63,360 nucleotides of DNA from SB15 sp964639245. GTDB taxonomy: Bacteria; Chloroflexota; Anaerolineae; Aggregatilineales; J027. This document shows, in pieces, positions 48,524 to 57,314 of this stretch; the first letter of the stretch is position 1, and each line of letters opens with the position of its first letter. The notes beneath the pieces were generated by a model. It had not been told where the DNA came from. It made no database searches and saw only the letters and a list, made by a program, of their open reading frames with translations. The position numbers and the translations under genes were made by a program. Where the stretch lies: NCBI GenBank assembly GCA_964639245.1, contig CAZXCU010000022.1, positions 1 to 63,360 on the forward strand, in the 5' to 3' direction.

Positions 48524-49987
48524 ATGTACGGATTGGGACTATTAAAAGGGCTTGGGGTGACGCTCAAGCATTTTGTGGATACCTACACCGAGGACGTGCG
48601 CTGGCTGGGCAAACGTTACACGACCCAGACCTTTGCAACTCGGCAGGGGAAAGATTCCAAAGGGATTTTTACGGTTGAATATCCCGATGAAAAAATCGCG
48701 GTGCCGGAACGTTTCCGGTTTGTGCCATTTCTGGTCGTGAATAATTACGATGACCCCTATGCACCCGGTGATGACTGGTGTACCTCGTGCGGGATTTGCG
48801 CCAAAGTCTGCCCGCCACAGTGTATCTGGATTGTGCGCGGGACAGACCCGGAAACAGGTCGTCCAAAACCGCAACCAGAAGCCTTCTATATTGATATTGA
48901 TATTTGCATGAACTGTGGGTATTGCGCGGAATACTGCCCCTTTGATGCCATTAAAATGGATCATGATTACGAATTGGCTTCGTATGACCGCACCACCCAC
49001 CACATTCATGACAAGAAAAAACTCTCCAAAGAATTTCGCTACTGGCAGACCATCGCGCCGAATCGCGTGTGGGATGAAGCGGAAGCTCGCGGTCACTGGG
49101 AACATAAGGATGTAGAAAAACTCGCCAAAAAAGCGGGTGTTCCCTTGCCTCCGCCCACCGAAGACAATATGTATCGGGCGACCACGGTGCTGCCCACCGA
49201 ACAAAAAGCCGCGCCTGTGGCTGTTGCGGGTGCGCCCGCGTTGGCTGCGCCTGCTGCCGTTGCCGCGCCAACTGGCTTAACGGGCAATCCGTTTGTGGAT
49301 ATGGCGAACGAATCCTTGCCGCTGCCCTTCCGCGCCAAAGCAGCCGTCGAAGCCCGCGCCCAGATTGATGCCAAAACCTATAAACCCACCCCGAATGACC
49401 GTAAAGCGATTTCGGCGGTGCAAAAATTGGCAAAAGACAAAGGCACAACGATTGAAGAGCTGGCGACTCAGGCTACCGGGACACCCGTTTTACAAGCGGT
49501 GGCTGCGCCTGCTGCACCTGTTGCACCGTCCGCGACTCCGGCCCCGGCTGCTCCTGTAGCGGCTGCGCCTGCTGCCAACAATGAAATCTGGCTGGCAAAG
49601 GATTTGGAAAACAAGGGCAAAAATAAGGAAATCAAGCTGACAGGCGATGACCGTAAGCGGATTTCCCGTGCCAAAGCGGCGGCGGCAGAAGCAGGTCTTG
49701 ATTGGGACAATCTGCCTGAGATGGGGTCGGTATCCGTTCCCGTTGCGGCTGCCCCTGTCGAAACTGCTCCGGCGGTTGCGGCGGCTGTTACCGAATCTGT
49801 TCCTGAAACCCCGGTCTCTGCTCCAGTAGCGGCGGCGGGTGGGGCAAATGCTGAAATCCTTGCCGCCAAAGCATTAGAAACCAAAGGCAAGAACAAGGAA
49901 ATTAAGCTGACAGGCGAAGACCGCAAACGCATCTCCGCCGCCAAAAAAGCCGCCCAAGACGCGGGTCTCGATTGGGACAGCCTGTAA
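48524..49987 (+). CDS. nuoI: NuoI-like ferredoxin subunit with a repetitive C-terminal extension
   Basis: A 487-residue protein. Residues 1-230 are a NuoI-type subunit with two 4Fe-4S motifs, CTSCGICAKVCP and CMNCGYCAEYCP, and a helical N-terminus that docks on the membrane arm. Standard NuoI is 160-230 residues; here about 255 more follow, Ala/Pro-rich with three related helical modules. The last two read KGKNKEIKLTGDDRKRISRA and KGKNKEIKLTGEDRKRISAA, each ending GLDWD; the first is more diverged (PTPNDRKAISAVQKL). Such Ala-Pro linkers joining small helical domains recall E3-binding or subunit-tethering regions. AAAGGAG precedes ATG 48524. Confidence 0.9.
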   Translation: MYGLGLLKGLGVTLKHFVDTYTEDVRWLGKRYTTQTFATRQGKDSKGIFTVEYPDEKIAVPERFRFVPFLVVNNYDDPYAPGDDWCTSCGICAKVCPPQCIWIVRGTDPETGRPKPQPEAFYIDIDICMNCGYCAEYCPFDAIKMDHDYELASYDRTTHHIHDKKKLSKEFRYWQTIAPNRVWDEAEARGHWEHKDVEKLAKKAGVPLPPPTEDNMYRATTVLPTEQKAAPVAVAGAPALAAPAAVAAPTGLTGNPFVDMANESLPLPFRAKAAVEARAQIDAKTYKPTPNDRKAISAVQKLAKDKGTTIEELATQATGTPVLQAVAAPAAPVAPSATPAPAAPVAAAPAANNEIWLAKDLENKGKNKEIKLTGDDRKRISRAKAAAAEAGLDWDNLPEMGSVSVPVAAAPVETAPAVAAAVTESVPETPVSAPVAAAGGANAEILAAKALETKGKNKEIKLTGEDRKRISAAKKAAQDAGLDWDSL

Positions 49988-50039
49988 CTCACCTTACGCA
50001 AAATTTTTTGGGGAGATATTTTTTATCCCCACCCTGCTT

Positions 50040-50087
50040 TCAGCTTCCCTCCCCATAGGCATGGGGAGGGATTGAGGGAGGGGATTT
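50040..50087. repeat. Dispersed CTTCCCTCCCC...GGGGAGGG hairpin
   Basis: CTTCCCTCCCCAT and CATGGGGAGGG form a hairpin, followed by TTGAGGGAGGGGA. It belongs to the same family as 17336, 33638 and the in-gene copies at 38825 and 39003. Confidence 0.6.
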
Positions 50088-50117
50088 TCCTGAGCTGTGT
50101 AATGTGGGTAATTGACA

Positions 50118-50150
50118 AAGGGCAATCCAGTTGGGTTGTCCTTTTTTATT
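50118..50150 (+). terminator. Terminator of the nuo cluster
   Basis: AAGGGCAATCC and GGGTTGTCCTT form an imperfect stem followed by TTTTATTTTT, about 130 bases after the NuoI-like stop. Confidence 0.65.
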
Positions 50151-50277
50151 TTTCGTCCGATAATGGCAGTAGAGCCTGTTGCCAAGAAGATGAGGTAAAA
50201 GTGGGAACTGTATCTTTGGATGCTGTTAGATGACAATTTGAGCAAGTCATTCAGGGTGACTCAGAGGAGACAACATC

Positions 50278-50583
50278 ATGAGTGTTTTGGCCTATGATGA
50301 AATTTTAGAGCAAGTAGACCACCTAAAACCCGCCGAACAAAAAGCGCTTATGGCGCATTTACAGGCCAAGTGGAAGTCATCAGCACGGGTGACTCGTGAG
50401 CTAATTGTGGCGGAAATGGCGCAAAAACGAGCGGCAGGCGCGTATGAAAATGTCGAAAGTTTGCGAAATAAATACGCCAATGAGGATTTTGAAAATGTGA
50501 CAGGGGAGGAAATTCGGGAGTATTTGACTCAACTCAGCCGTGAATGGGAGGCAAAAATTGACCGATATTTCACAGAAGATTGA
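50278..50583 (+). CDS. Antitoxin-like protein of a PIN-domain pair
   Basis: A 101-residue charged helical protein (YDEILEQVDHLKPAEQKALMAHLQAKWK, then ENVTGEEIREYLTQLSREWE). The opening resembles the short N-terminal helical domains of antitoxins paired with PIN toxins in Chloroflexota and cyanobacteria. GAGGAG precedes ATG 50278. It overlaps the PIN-domain gene by 26 bases, a strong sign of a toxin-antitoxin operon. The DNA-binding part is not obvious, so autoregulation is presumed rather than seen. Confidence 0.78.
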   Translation: MSVLAYDEILEQVDHLKPAEQKALMAHLQAKWKSSARVTRELIVAEMAQKRAAGAYENVESLRNKYANEDFENVTGEEIREYLTQLSREWEAKIDRYFTED

Positions 50584-50974
50584 GCCAATCTATGTCGCTG
50601 ATACGCATACCATCATCTGGCATCTTAAAGATGATAAAAAATTAAAAGCGGCTACCATCAAAATTTTTGAGGCTGCCGAACGTGGTGAAACAGAGATTGT
50701 AATTTCTGCTATCACAATATTGGAATTGTACTATGCCAATAAAAAGTGGAAAATTTTTCCTGATTTTGCAGAAGTATATACGGCATTACAATCCAAGCCC
50801 TATATTCGGATTGTAGAATTTGCCTCTCGTGATGTTCTCGAATTTGATGATTTAGCGGCTGTCCCTGAAATGCACGACAGAATCATTGTGGGGTTGGCAA
50901 AACGCTTGGATGTTCCCCTGATGACGGTGGATGAAAAAATCATTGCGGCGGGTTTGGTGACGATTGTTCAATAG
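50558..50974 (+). CDS. VapC-like PIN-domain ribonuclease
   Basis: A 138-residue PIN-domain protein, probably an RNA-cleaving toxin. Acidic residues expected for Mg2+ binding are present: Asp in VADTHTIIWHL, Glu in ITILELYYA, and Asp in MHDRIIVGLAKRL and MTVDEKI. The sequence pattern (DTHxxxWHL) is that of the PIN_Sll0205-like branch. The start is set at TTG 50558, with GGGAGG at five bases; ATG 50540 is an alternative with no Shine-Dalgarno sequence. It overlaps the antitoxin gene before it. Unlike the pair at 40741-41495, this one is intact. Confidence 0.88.
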   Translation: MTDISQKIEPIYVADTHTIIWHLKDDKKLKAATIKIFEAAERGETEIVISAITILELYYANKKWKIFPDFAEVYTALQSKPYIRIVEFASRDVLEFDDLAAVPEMHDRIIVGLAKRLDVPLMTVDEKIIAAGLVTIVQ

Positions 50975-51183
50975 TGTAAAAAAAGCAAATCTAAAAGCGT
51001 TGAAAAACAATATTCTACATAAAATTCAAATTTGAAATTCCTCGCACTACAAGTTTAAATTTTCACAAAATCTGCCTCTTTCTGAAACTGCACCTCCTTG
51101 TTGCCCGTATACATGAGTAAGGGAAAAGCGACGGATAAGCCGCAGCGGAGTGCAACCATGCCCAACAAAGAAAGAGGAATCCG

Positions 51184-52599
51184 ATGCTTCGTACCACCAC
51201 CCGTTCTCAAGCAACCCTGCAATTTCACCTGATAGCCCTATTTATCAGTCTGTTGTTCATCAATTTGGGGCTGCGCGTGTTTGAACTTGGCGCACCTTCG
51301 CTCTGGTCAGATGAAGTTTTAACCCACTATCGCGCTGAGGCTTCCATCGAGGAGTCGCTGCGTTCGATTGTCAAAACCATAGACCAGACTCCGGTGTATT
51401 TTATGCTGATGCGTCTGTTCCCCACCCACAGCGAATTTTTGCTGCGTTTGCCTTCCGCGCTTTTGGGTATGATCGGGACAGGCGTGCTGATGCTGGTCAT
51501 TTTATGGCTGTATGAGGACTCCCGATGGGCGCTGTGGGTCGGGTTGTGGGTGACATTCAACCCCTTTCACTTGTGGCTGTCGCGTACTGCACGCGCCTAT
51601 GCGTTGATTTTTTTGCTGTCGGTGCTGCTGTCGTATCTATTTTTGCAATTGCTGCGCGGAAAACGGATGTGGATGGCCTTCACGCTGACAAGTCTGGTCG
51701 CCTATCTAACCCACTATTCCTTGATGGCGCTGCCGATGGTGCAACTGATTATTCTCGCCAAGGAACGGTCATGGCCTTTTACGCGGCGCTGGATGATGGC
51801 GCAGGCAATGGCGGTGATTCCGGTGTTTTTCTGGGGGATGGCGGTGGTGTTGAATTTTTCGCCGCGTGAACCACAGTGGGGCGCACCCCCACAACTTTCT
51901 GATGTGGGATTGACGTATTGGAATCTATTGATTGGCTACGATGGCATGTTCCACTGGTATCTTTTGCCGATTATTCTGGCGGTGGGGGTCGGGGTGGTAC
52001 GCGGGGTGCGGCGGGTCGAAACCTACTGGTTGGTGCTGGCGATTGTGCCGATTCTTGCGGTTTTTGCTTTGTCTATTACCGCGATTGATGTGTATATTGA
52101 CCGCTATTTCATGGTCATCCTGCCCGCGCTGATGGTGATTTTAGCGGCGGGTTGGCGGGATATGTCGCAAGATTGGCAGCGTGTGGCAATGGCCGGAATC
52201 GCCTTTTCCGGCGCGATGATTTTTTTTGCGACTCTGCATCGTGCATGGAATGAACGGGAGGATTGGCGGGGGGTGGCGGCTTTTGTGGATTATCAGACCG
52301 GGGATGTGGTGGTGGTTGACCGCGCCGTGACCTTACATGCCTTTGAACACTATTTTTTGTCGCCTGTGGAATCGCTTCAACTTAGCGAAACCGATGAGCC
52401 GACGAAAAATCAGGCTGCCCGTTACTGGGTGATTTACCGCCACCCTAACGAAGATATTCACCGCTTGGGGCAAATGCCTCCGTTTGATGCGCTGCACCCG
52501 ACTCATTCTGTCATCTCACGTTGGATTCAGCAGCAGGAGATGACACTCATCAATTTTCGGGAATTTGCCGGGGTGACGGTGCTGTTGTTTGAACCATGA
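51184..52599 (+). CDS. GT39-type membrane glycosyltransferase
   Basis: A 471-residue polytopic protein of the GT-C fold, related to protein-mannosyltransferase/ArnT-like family 39. The first exterior loop has the catalytic acidic motif in LWSDEVLTHYRAE, followed by the conserved EFLLRLPSALLG and a series of helices; the C-terminal soluble part (HAFEHYFLSPVESL) is small. It would transfer a sugar from a polyprenyl-phosphate donor outside the membrane. AAGAGGAA precedes ATG 51184. The 209 bases upstream (50975-51183) contain nothing recognisable beyond AT-rich sequence. Confidence 0.88.
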   Translation: MLRTTTRSQATLQFHLIALFISLLFINLGLRVFELGAPSLWSDEVLTHYRAEASIEESLRSIVKTIDQTPVYFMLMRLFPTHSEFLLRLPSALLGMIGTGVLMLVILWLYEDSRWALWVGLWVTFNPFHLWLSRTARAYALIFLLSVLLSYLFLQLLRGKRMWMAFTLTSLVAYLTHYSLMALPMVQLIILAKERSWPFTRRWMMAQAMAVIPVFFWGMAVVLNFSPREPQWGAPPQLSDVGLTYWNLLIGYDGMFHWYLLPIILAVGVGVVRGVRRVETYWLVLAIVPILAVFALSITAIDVYIDRYFMVILPALMVILAAGWRDMSQDWQRVAMAGIAFSGAMIFFATLHRAWNEREDWRGVAAFVDYQTGDVVVVDRAVTLHAFEHYFLSPVESLQLSETDEPTKNQAARYWVIYRHPNEDIHRLGQMPPFDALHPTHSVISRWIQQQEMTLINFREFAGVTVLLFEP

Positions 52600-52629
52600 G
52601 CTTTTTCAGTGGGGTAGGGGAAATCGCCC

Positions 52630-53028
52630 TTACCCCTGCCATTTGTTCATAAAGGTGAAATTTTTGACCTGAAAGCCCACCGATTCATAAAACGGGATGA
52701 GAGCCACTTCGCAGCACAGGATCAGCTCCTCAACATGCGCCAAGCGTTTGAGCAGGGCTTCTAAAATGCCATGCCCCACCCCCTGACTGCGATAGGCGGA
52801 ATCCACCACCACATCTTCGATAAAGGCGCGGGTGAGATCGTCGGTAATGACACGGGCAAACCCGATGAGTTTTTCATCGTCCCACACGCCTAAATTAATC
52901 AAGGTATTGTCCAGCAGGGTTTGAATCTGCGCGGGGGTGCGGTTGGCAGCCCAATTGGTTTGCTGAAACAACGGGTAAACCGCTTCGCCGTGGAGGGGTT
53001 TGGAAAAAGAATAGTCAAACGTCGTCAT
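52630..53028 (-). CDS. GNAT-family N-acetyltransferase
   Basis: A 132-residue compact GNAT domain. Acetyl-CoA binding is shown by VVVDSAYRSQGVGHGILEAL (the RxxGxG loop) preceded by the beta4 strand IEDVVV, and the end PFYESVGFQVK is the usual final motif. GKLIGFARV-like DEKLIGFARV precedes it. The acceptor is unknown. It begins three bases after the stop of the SH3-like secreted protein gene on the same strand and is probably cotranscribed with it. Confidence 0.93.
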   Translation of the reverse strand: MTTFDYSFSKPLHGEAVYPLFQQTNWAANRTPAQIQTLLDNTLINLGVWDDEKLIGFARVITDDLTRAFIEDVVVDSAYRSQGVGHGILEALLKRLAHVEELILCCEVALIPFYESVGFQVKNFTFMNKWQG

Positions 53029-53031
53029 GTC

Positions 53032-54054
53032 TTACTCATCTGCTCTGGAAACCCAGTAGCCTTTTTCGTCTGTTCCCTGCGAAATATACCCATAGTTGCC
53101 GTCATATTCAACCAGATACCACATCGTGCCGTTGCTTGTGCAGGTCGGCGGACTCATCACGGTAAACAGTTCGCCTTCGGGAATATCCATGATGGGATCG
53201 CCACCGGGAGTTTCCCGCAGGGTTGAATTGCCCCACCCATAGGACGGATAGCCCTGTTCGCCTTGCTGAAACAGCGCGGGCAAGGTTTGACGGGGACAGG
53301 TCAACGCGGAGGGAACAGCAAGGGCGCTTTCTGATACATCAAAATACGTTTCGCTTTCTCCATCAACCAGAAAACCGGTTGTTCCATTGGCGAGCCGAAC
53401 TTCATAAAAGGTTTGTCCCTCATTTTCGACACTCTCCAACAAGCCTAGCTGCGACCCCTTCCCGATGAAAATATCGGTTTCATCTGCCACAGAAGGACTG
53501 GCGTACAGCATAAGCGGGGCAGGGGTATTCTCCAGAATGGTTAAAATCAGCGTATCGGAATAAATATCGGCTGAGTTTTCCAGATGGACGGGGGTCACAT
53601 GATCCAGTGATTCTAACGGTGCGCCACATACCAGATGAATTTCAATAAAAGCATCGCGTACCTCTGACCAGTCATTTTCAATATAAATCACATAACGGAC
53701 ATCAGGTGTGTCGGATTCAAAGGTATAGGTGAATGGCGAAGCGCCCGTCGCTATATCCTCATAAAACGCATAGCCTTCTTCAAATTTAAGTTCCGCAATA
53801 TGAAATTCACCTGCGGGGGTATCCGGGTCGGTAAAAGTCAGGCTGATGCTTGTGCCAGCGCTCACCTGCCAGCCATCTCCGAAGGTGGTTTTGTCCGGCA
53901 CATGAAATTCATCGGGGTAGGGACGGCGACCTGCCATCAACACACCTGCTTCATACGCACAGATATTCCCATAGACATCGGACACCAACGGGTTGCTCTG
54001 TTGAGCATAAATTGTCATGGGTAAAATGAGCATCAATAAGACAGCCACTTTCAT
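53032..54054 (-). CDS. Secreted protein with SH3-like modules
   Basis: A 340-residue exported protein with a short signal peptide (1-17, ending IYAQ). The first half is beta-rich (SISLTFTDPDTPAGEFHIAEL), without a named family. Two SH3-like units follow: LGLLESVENEGQTFYEVRLANGTTGFLV and, after a CPRQTLP segment, STLRETPGGDPIMDIPEGE with WYLVEYDGNYGYI at the end. SH3-like modules may bind the wall. GGGGA precedes ATG 54054. It is upstream of the GNAT gene. No catalytic site is recognised. Confidence 0.78.
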   Translation of the reverse strand: MKVAVLLMLILPMTIYAQQSNPLVSDVYGNICAYEAGVLMAGRRPYPDEFHVPDKTTFGDGWQVSAGTSISLTFTDPDTPAGEFHIAELKFEEGYAFYEDIATGASPFTYTFESDTPDVRYVIYIENDWSEVRDAFIEIHLVCGAPLESLDHVTPVHLENSADIYSDTLILTILENTPAPLMLYASPSVADETDIFIGKGSQLGLLESVENEGQTFYEVRLANGTTGFLVDGESETYFDVSESALAVPSALTCPRQTLPALFQQGEQGYPSYGWGNSTLRETPGGDPIMDIPEGELFTVMSPPTCTSNGTMWYLVEYDGNYGYISQGTDEKGYWVSRADE

Positions 54055-54145
54055 AGATTCCCCCTATGTTATTTGAGGATACAAAAACGATTGTACCCAA
54101 AAAATCCTTTGTTTATGCAACAAAGGACTTTTTTCCTATCTTTAC

Positions 54146-54177
54146 ATGGGGGGGCGAGTCTGGAACTCACCCCTACA
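54146..54177. repeat. Dispersed GGGGCGAGT...ACTCACCCCTAC hairpin
   Basis: GGGGGGGCGAGT and ACTCACCCCTACAA form an imperfect hairpin ending in CCCTAC, as in the other copies. It lies between the substrate-binding-like gene and the SH3-protein gene. Confidence 0.55.
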
Positions 54178-54191
54178 ATTTCACTGTTTTT

Positions 54192-56336
54192 CTACACGCA
54201 GGCCGCAATCGGATAGTAACGGAAGGACAGGGTAATGACCGTGCCGGCGGTATTTTCGACCCGCAGCACCCCGCAGTGACCGTTGGCGGTGCGAATTCCG
54301 AACAAGCCTGTGCCGACGGTGACATTAATCGGTGCGACACCGGTAATCGCGCCCGCCGTGAGCAATCCGGCGTAGGCATCTTCAAAGCTAAATCCGTTGA
54401 TGAGGCCAACCGTGACACCCGCTGTGGGGGTGACGGTGACAGTACCACCGCCCGCAGTCCAAGAAAATTCTGCGCCGCCGCCGTCAATATCAATATCGGT
54501 AGAATTGATGGCTTGCGACGTACCTGCAAAAGAGGCGACCGCATCCACCGTGTAAGTAATGTTGAATTGGTTGTTGCCTTCGTTCGATTCTGTGACTTCG
54601 CTGTTCAAATCTGCCACAACAGCGACCGTGGGTTTGGCTGAACCATTGACGGTTGCTTGCAGCACCACATCACGGGTTTCGCCTGCCTGCAAGGGTTGCA
54701 AAATCACCGAGGAAAAAACGCTGCCCGGCATCCATGAAGCTGCCACGGCGAATCCGGGAGTTGCCGCTTGTCCGGCGTTGCGTACCCGGATGGTGGCGGT
54801 GAACTGCTGTCCTGAAATCGGACGCGCCGGATTCAAGGACACCGAATCAATCACCACATCGGCGGGTGCAGAGGGTGCAGAGGTGGCGGTTGCCGGGACA
54901 GGGGTGGGGGAGGGAGGAATCTCTACTAAAGGAATCCCCGCCAGTGTGCCAGAGGGCGTGAAGACGGAGACAAATTCTGCTGACACCCAACCTAAGCCGA
55001 ACGGCGCTTGGATGTAAAACCATGAAAAATCGGGGACAGTGCCTAAAATCGGTGCTTGCTGCCCATCATTCATCCGTCCTACGCGGTCATAATTCAGTCC
55101 CGGCCCGCGACGGATGTTCACGACATCCACAATCACCGTCAAAATCGGGTTATTGGGGGTGGCGCTCGGCTGTGGGGTGGTGGAAGGAATCAACGCGGTG
55201 TCGTCCTGCGCTTCTTCGTCCACAATCACCCCACCGTCGTAACGTGCCAGCACTTCTGTCCCGCCCAACGGCAATAAATTATAAATAATCGCTGAACGGA
55301 ACAATTCATTGTTGCCATAGGCGGCAACGTTAATCCGTCCCTGTGTGGTGGTAATCACGTCTGTGGTGGGCAGCGCCCCGACCAACACCTGCGGGTCTAC
55401 CCCCACGCGCTCAATCATCAATTTCATTGCCCATGTGGTGTCATAGGCCGAAACCGAATCGGCAAGCGGGGCAAACCCGGTGCGTAGCAAAAATGAGGAG
55501 GTAAACGCCGCGCTTAAACGGTCAGTGGCGCTGTTGACCCACGAATCCACGCCGATAATTTGCACATTGGGAACTTCGCCCAGCAAACCTGCCCGCCGTG
55601 CCTCAAACGCATCTTCATAGACGAACACGCCTTGCCATTGCCCGACGGACAGGGCCGCCAGCACCCCATTCACATTTTCCGGCGCACCGAAATACACAAC
55701 CACCTGCGGATTGACCGAAAGAATCTCTTGCATTTGGGTGTCATCCGGGGTTGCCGCGTTCATACGCTGAACAAGGAGTGTCCCGGTGGTGTCACCTTGT
55801 AGCAGCACCTGATTAAAGGTTTCGATTTGTGCGCCCACCGTCGTTTCATCCCCGATCAGTGTGACCCGTTCGGTGTTCGCCACGCTGATAAAACTCGCCA
55901 GCGCCAAGTCCTGCTGTAACTGCGGGGTCATGGCACGGAAAACCGCCGTCTGGATATTGGGCAGAGTCAAGGGGGCATCTTCGGACACCATGAACACGGG
56001 CATGTTAAAGGTGAGGGCGGTTTCTGGGGCAGCATCATTCGGCACGGTTAAAACAAAGGTGGCGCTTGCCAATTCGGTTGGATTCAACGTGACCAGCGGC
56101 ACAAAGCTGTACTGCTGTCCATCGCTGCCGGTAATCGGGCCAAGTTCATTGATTTCTTGGATGGCAACCTGCATCCCTAACGCGGCGGGACTGGTGGATG
56201 CGCCGTAAAATCCGACCAGCAGGGGCGTGGGCGTGGTTTGTTTGCGCGGTGATGCGCCCACGCTGGTGACTAAAAATAAACTACTTAAAAAGACGAGAAA
56301 AAAAGCGCTAATGAGAATTTTTTGTTGAACCTTCAT
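54192..56336 (-). CDS. Periplasmic-binding-protein-like surface protein with SH3 and CARDB domains
   Basis: A 714-residue exported protein. After a signal peptide (about 1-28, ending GASPR) comes a type 1 periplasmic binding domain (about 35-370; LVGFYGASTSPAALGMQVAIQEINELG) like branched-chain amino-acid receptors. Then a Thr/Pro linker, an SH3-like domain (VVNIRRGPGLNYDRVGRMNDGQQ), a CARDB domain (ADVVIDSVSLNPARP to TESNEGNNQ) and a terminal beta domain (about 610-714). No permease or ATPase is adjacent, so it is more likely a tethered ligand receptor or adhesin than a transport component. ATG 56336 is preferred to the upstream frame start. Confidence 0.83.
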   Translation of the reverse strand: MKVQQKILISAFFLVFLSSLFLVTSVGASPRKQTTPTPLLVGFYGASTSPAALGMQVAIQEINELGPITGSDGQQYSFVPLVTLNPTELASATFVLTVPNDAAPETALTFNMPVFMVSEDAPLTLPNIQTAVFRAMTPQLQQDLALASFISVANTERVTLIGDETTVGAQIETFNQVLLQGDTTGTLLVQRMNAATPDDTQMQEILSVNPQVVVYFGAPENVNGVLAALSVGQWQGVFVYEDAFEARRAGLLGEVPNVQIIGVDSWVNSATDRLSAAFTSSFLLRTGFAPLADSVSAYDTTWAMKLMIERVGVDPQVLVGALPTTDVITTTQGRINVAAYGNNELFRSAIIYNLLPLGGTEVLARYDGGVIVDEEAQDDTALIPSTTPQPSATPNNPILTVIVDVVNIRRGPGLNYDRVGRMNDGQQAPILGTVPDFSWFYIQAPFGLGWVSAEFVSVFTPSGTLAGIPLVEIPPSPTPVPATATSAPSAPADVVIDSVSLNPARPISGQQFTATIRVRNAGQAATPGFAVAASWMPGSVFSSVILQPLQAGETRDVVLQATVNGSAKPTVAVVADLNSEVTESNEGNNQFNITYTVDAVASFAGTSQAINSTDIDIDGGGAEFSWTAGGGTVTVTPTAGVTVGLINGFSFEDAYAGLLTAGAITGVAPINVTVGTGLFGIRTANGHCGVLRVENTAGTVITLSFRYYPIAACV

Positions 56337-56462
56337 ATCGAGCAACCTCGCTGTGTTTTCCACTATTATGAAGGATTTTTTACAAATTGCCCCTATCCTG
56401 ACAATTTCTAAGCAAATGCTCTATTGGGGGAAGGAAAGTAAGGGGTAAAACAGCACAAAAAT

Positions 56463-56487
56463 TGTACGGGCGGAAATTGAGCCGCCC
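56463..56487. repeat. Dispersed GTACGGGCGG...CCGCCC hairpin
   Basis: GGGCGG and CCGCCC around an eight-base loop, preceded by TGTA, as at 22580 and 19997. It sits between the receptor-like gene and the anti-sigma-type gene on the same strand. Confidence 0.55.
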
Positions 56488-56514
56488 ATCAAGATTTTCT
56501 TTATCAGCCAATGG

Positions 56515-57312
56515 TTAATCCTCAATGGCTTCAAATGCAGCGTTGGTATCGGTATAAATATCAAAAAAGGTGTTAAAACCGACAATATCAAAAATGTCTT
56601 GTAGGCGTTCGTTCAACCCCGCCAAGAGCAAATTACCCTCATGCTCTTTACAGTCCCGCCATACAGAAGCCATCACCTTGAGTCCACTGCTGGAAATATA
56701 ATCCACCCCGGCCATGTCCAGAATTAAACGGGATTTCCCCCCGGTGGTCATCTGGGCAAGGCTTTGTTTGAGGGCAGGTGCCGATACCCCGTCCAAGCGC
56801 CCAAACAAGCGCAGCACCTGATAATTTTTGTGGGACTCGCCGGTTTGCACGCGGAAATCGTGGCTTTCCACCAGCACGGCGGCGGGCGCAGGCAAGCATT
56901 TGGTCAGCGTCAGGTGGTTTTGCCCCTCTGCGTAGCCATATTCGACTTCATCCATCAATTGGCGGACAAAATGCAGTCCCCAACCACCGGGTTCGCGTTT
57001 ATAGCGGTCGTTGTCCATATCGACTTTGGCTTGGGTGGTGGGGTCAAATTGCGGACTGTTGTCGCTAATCGCCATTTTGAGGCAGGGGTCGTCAAAGCGC
57101 ACATCCAGCGCAATATACCCGCCCGATGCCGCGCCTTTGTGCGGGGCGAAGCCGTGTTCCACAATATTGGTACACACTTCGTCCACTGCAATTTCAATAT
57201 GATAGGCAGCGCGGGCATCAAAACCGGCTTCTTCGGCAAGCTGCGCCACAAATTCGCAGGCTTCGCGCACGCGCTCCATTTTTGCATCAATTTTGAGGTG
57301 ACGCTCAATCAA
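56515..57312 (-). CDS. RsbW-like anti-sigma kinase domain fused to a STAS domain
   Basis: A 265-residue fusion. Residues 1-145 form a HATPase_c_2 (RsbW/SpoIIAB-like) domain with the N-box AVDEVCTNIVEHGF, AISDNSPQFDP in the G1 region and GGWGLHFVRQLMDEV in the G2 region. Residues 160-262 form a STAS domain with the phosphoacceptor motif DYISSSGLK. The kinase normally phosphorylates the STAS Ser of an antagonist; here kinase and a STAS lie in one chain, beside a separate STAS protein two bases upstream. It starts at TTG 57312, overlapping no Shine-Dalgarno sequence, so coupling is likely. A partner sigma factor is not in the window. Confidence 0.9.
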   Translation of the reverse strand: MIERHLKIDAKMERVREACEFVAQLAEEAGFDARAAYHIEIAVDEVCTNIVEHGFAPHKGAASGGYIALDVRFDDPCLKMAISDNSPQFDPTTQAKVDMDNDRYKREPGGWGLHFVRQLMDEVEYGYAEGQNHLTLTKCLPAPAAVLVESHDFRVQTGESHKNYQVLRLFGRLDGVSAPALKQSLAQMTTGGKSRLILDMAGVDYISSSGLKVMASVWRDCKEHEGNLLLAGLNERLQDIFDIVGFNTFFDIYTDTNAAFEAIED

Positions 57313-57314
57313 GG

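Noticed and set aside
54192..56336. Branched-chain amino-acid ABC transport operon
   Set aside because: No permease or ATPase genes adjoin and the protein carries SH3 and CARDB domains instead of ending after the binding fold.
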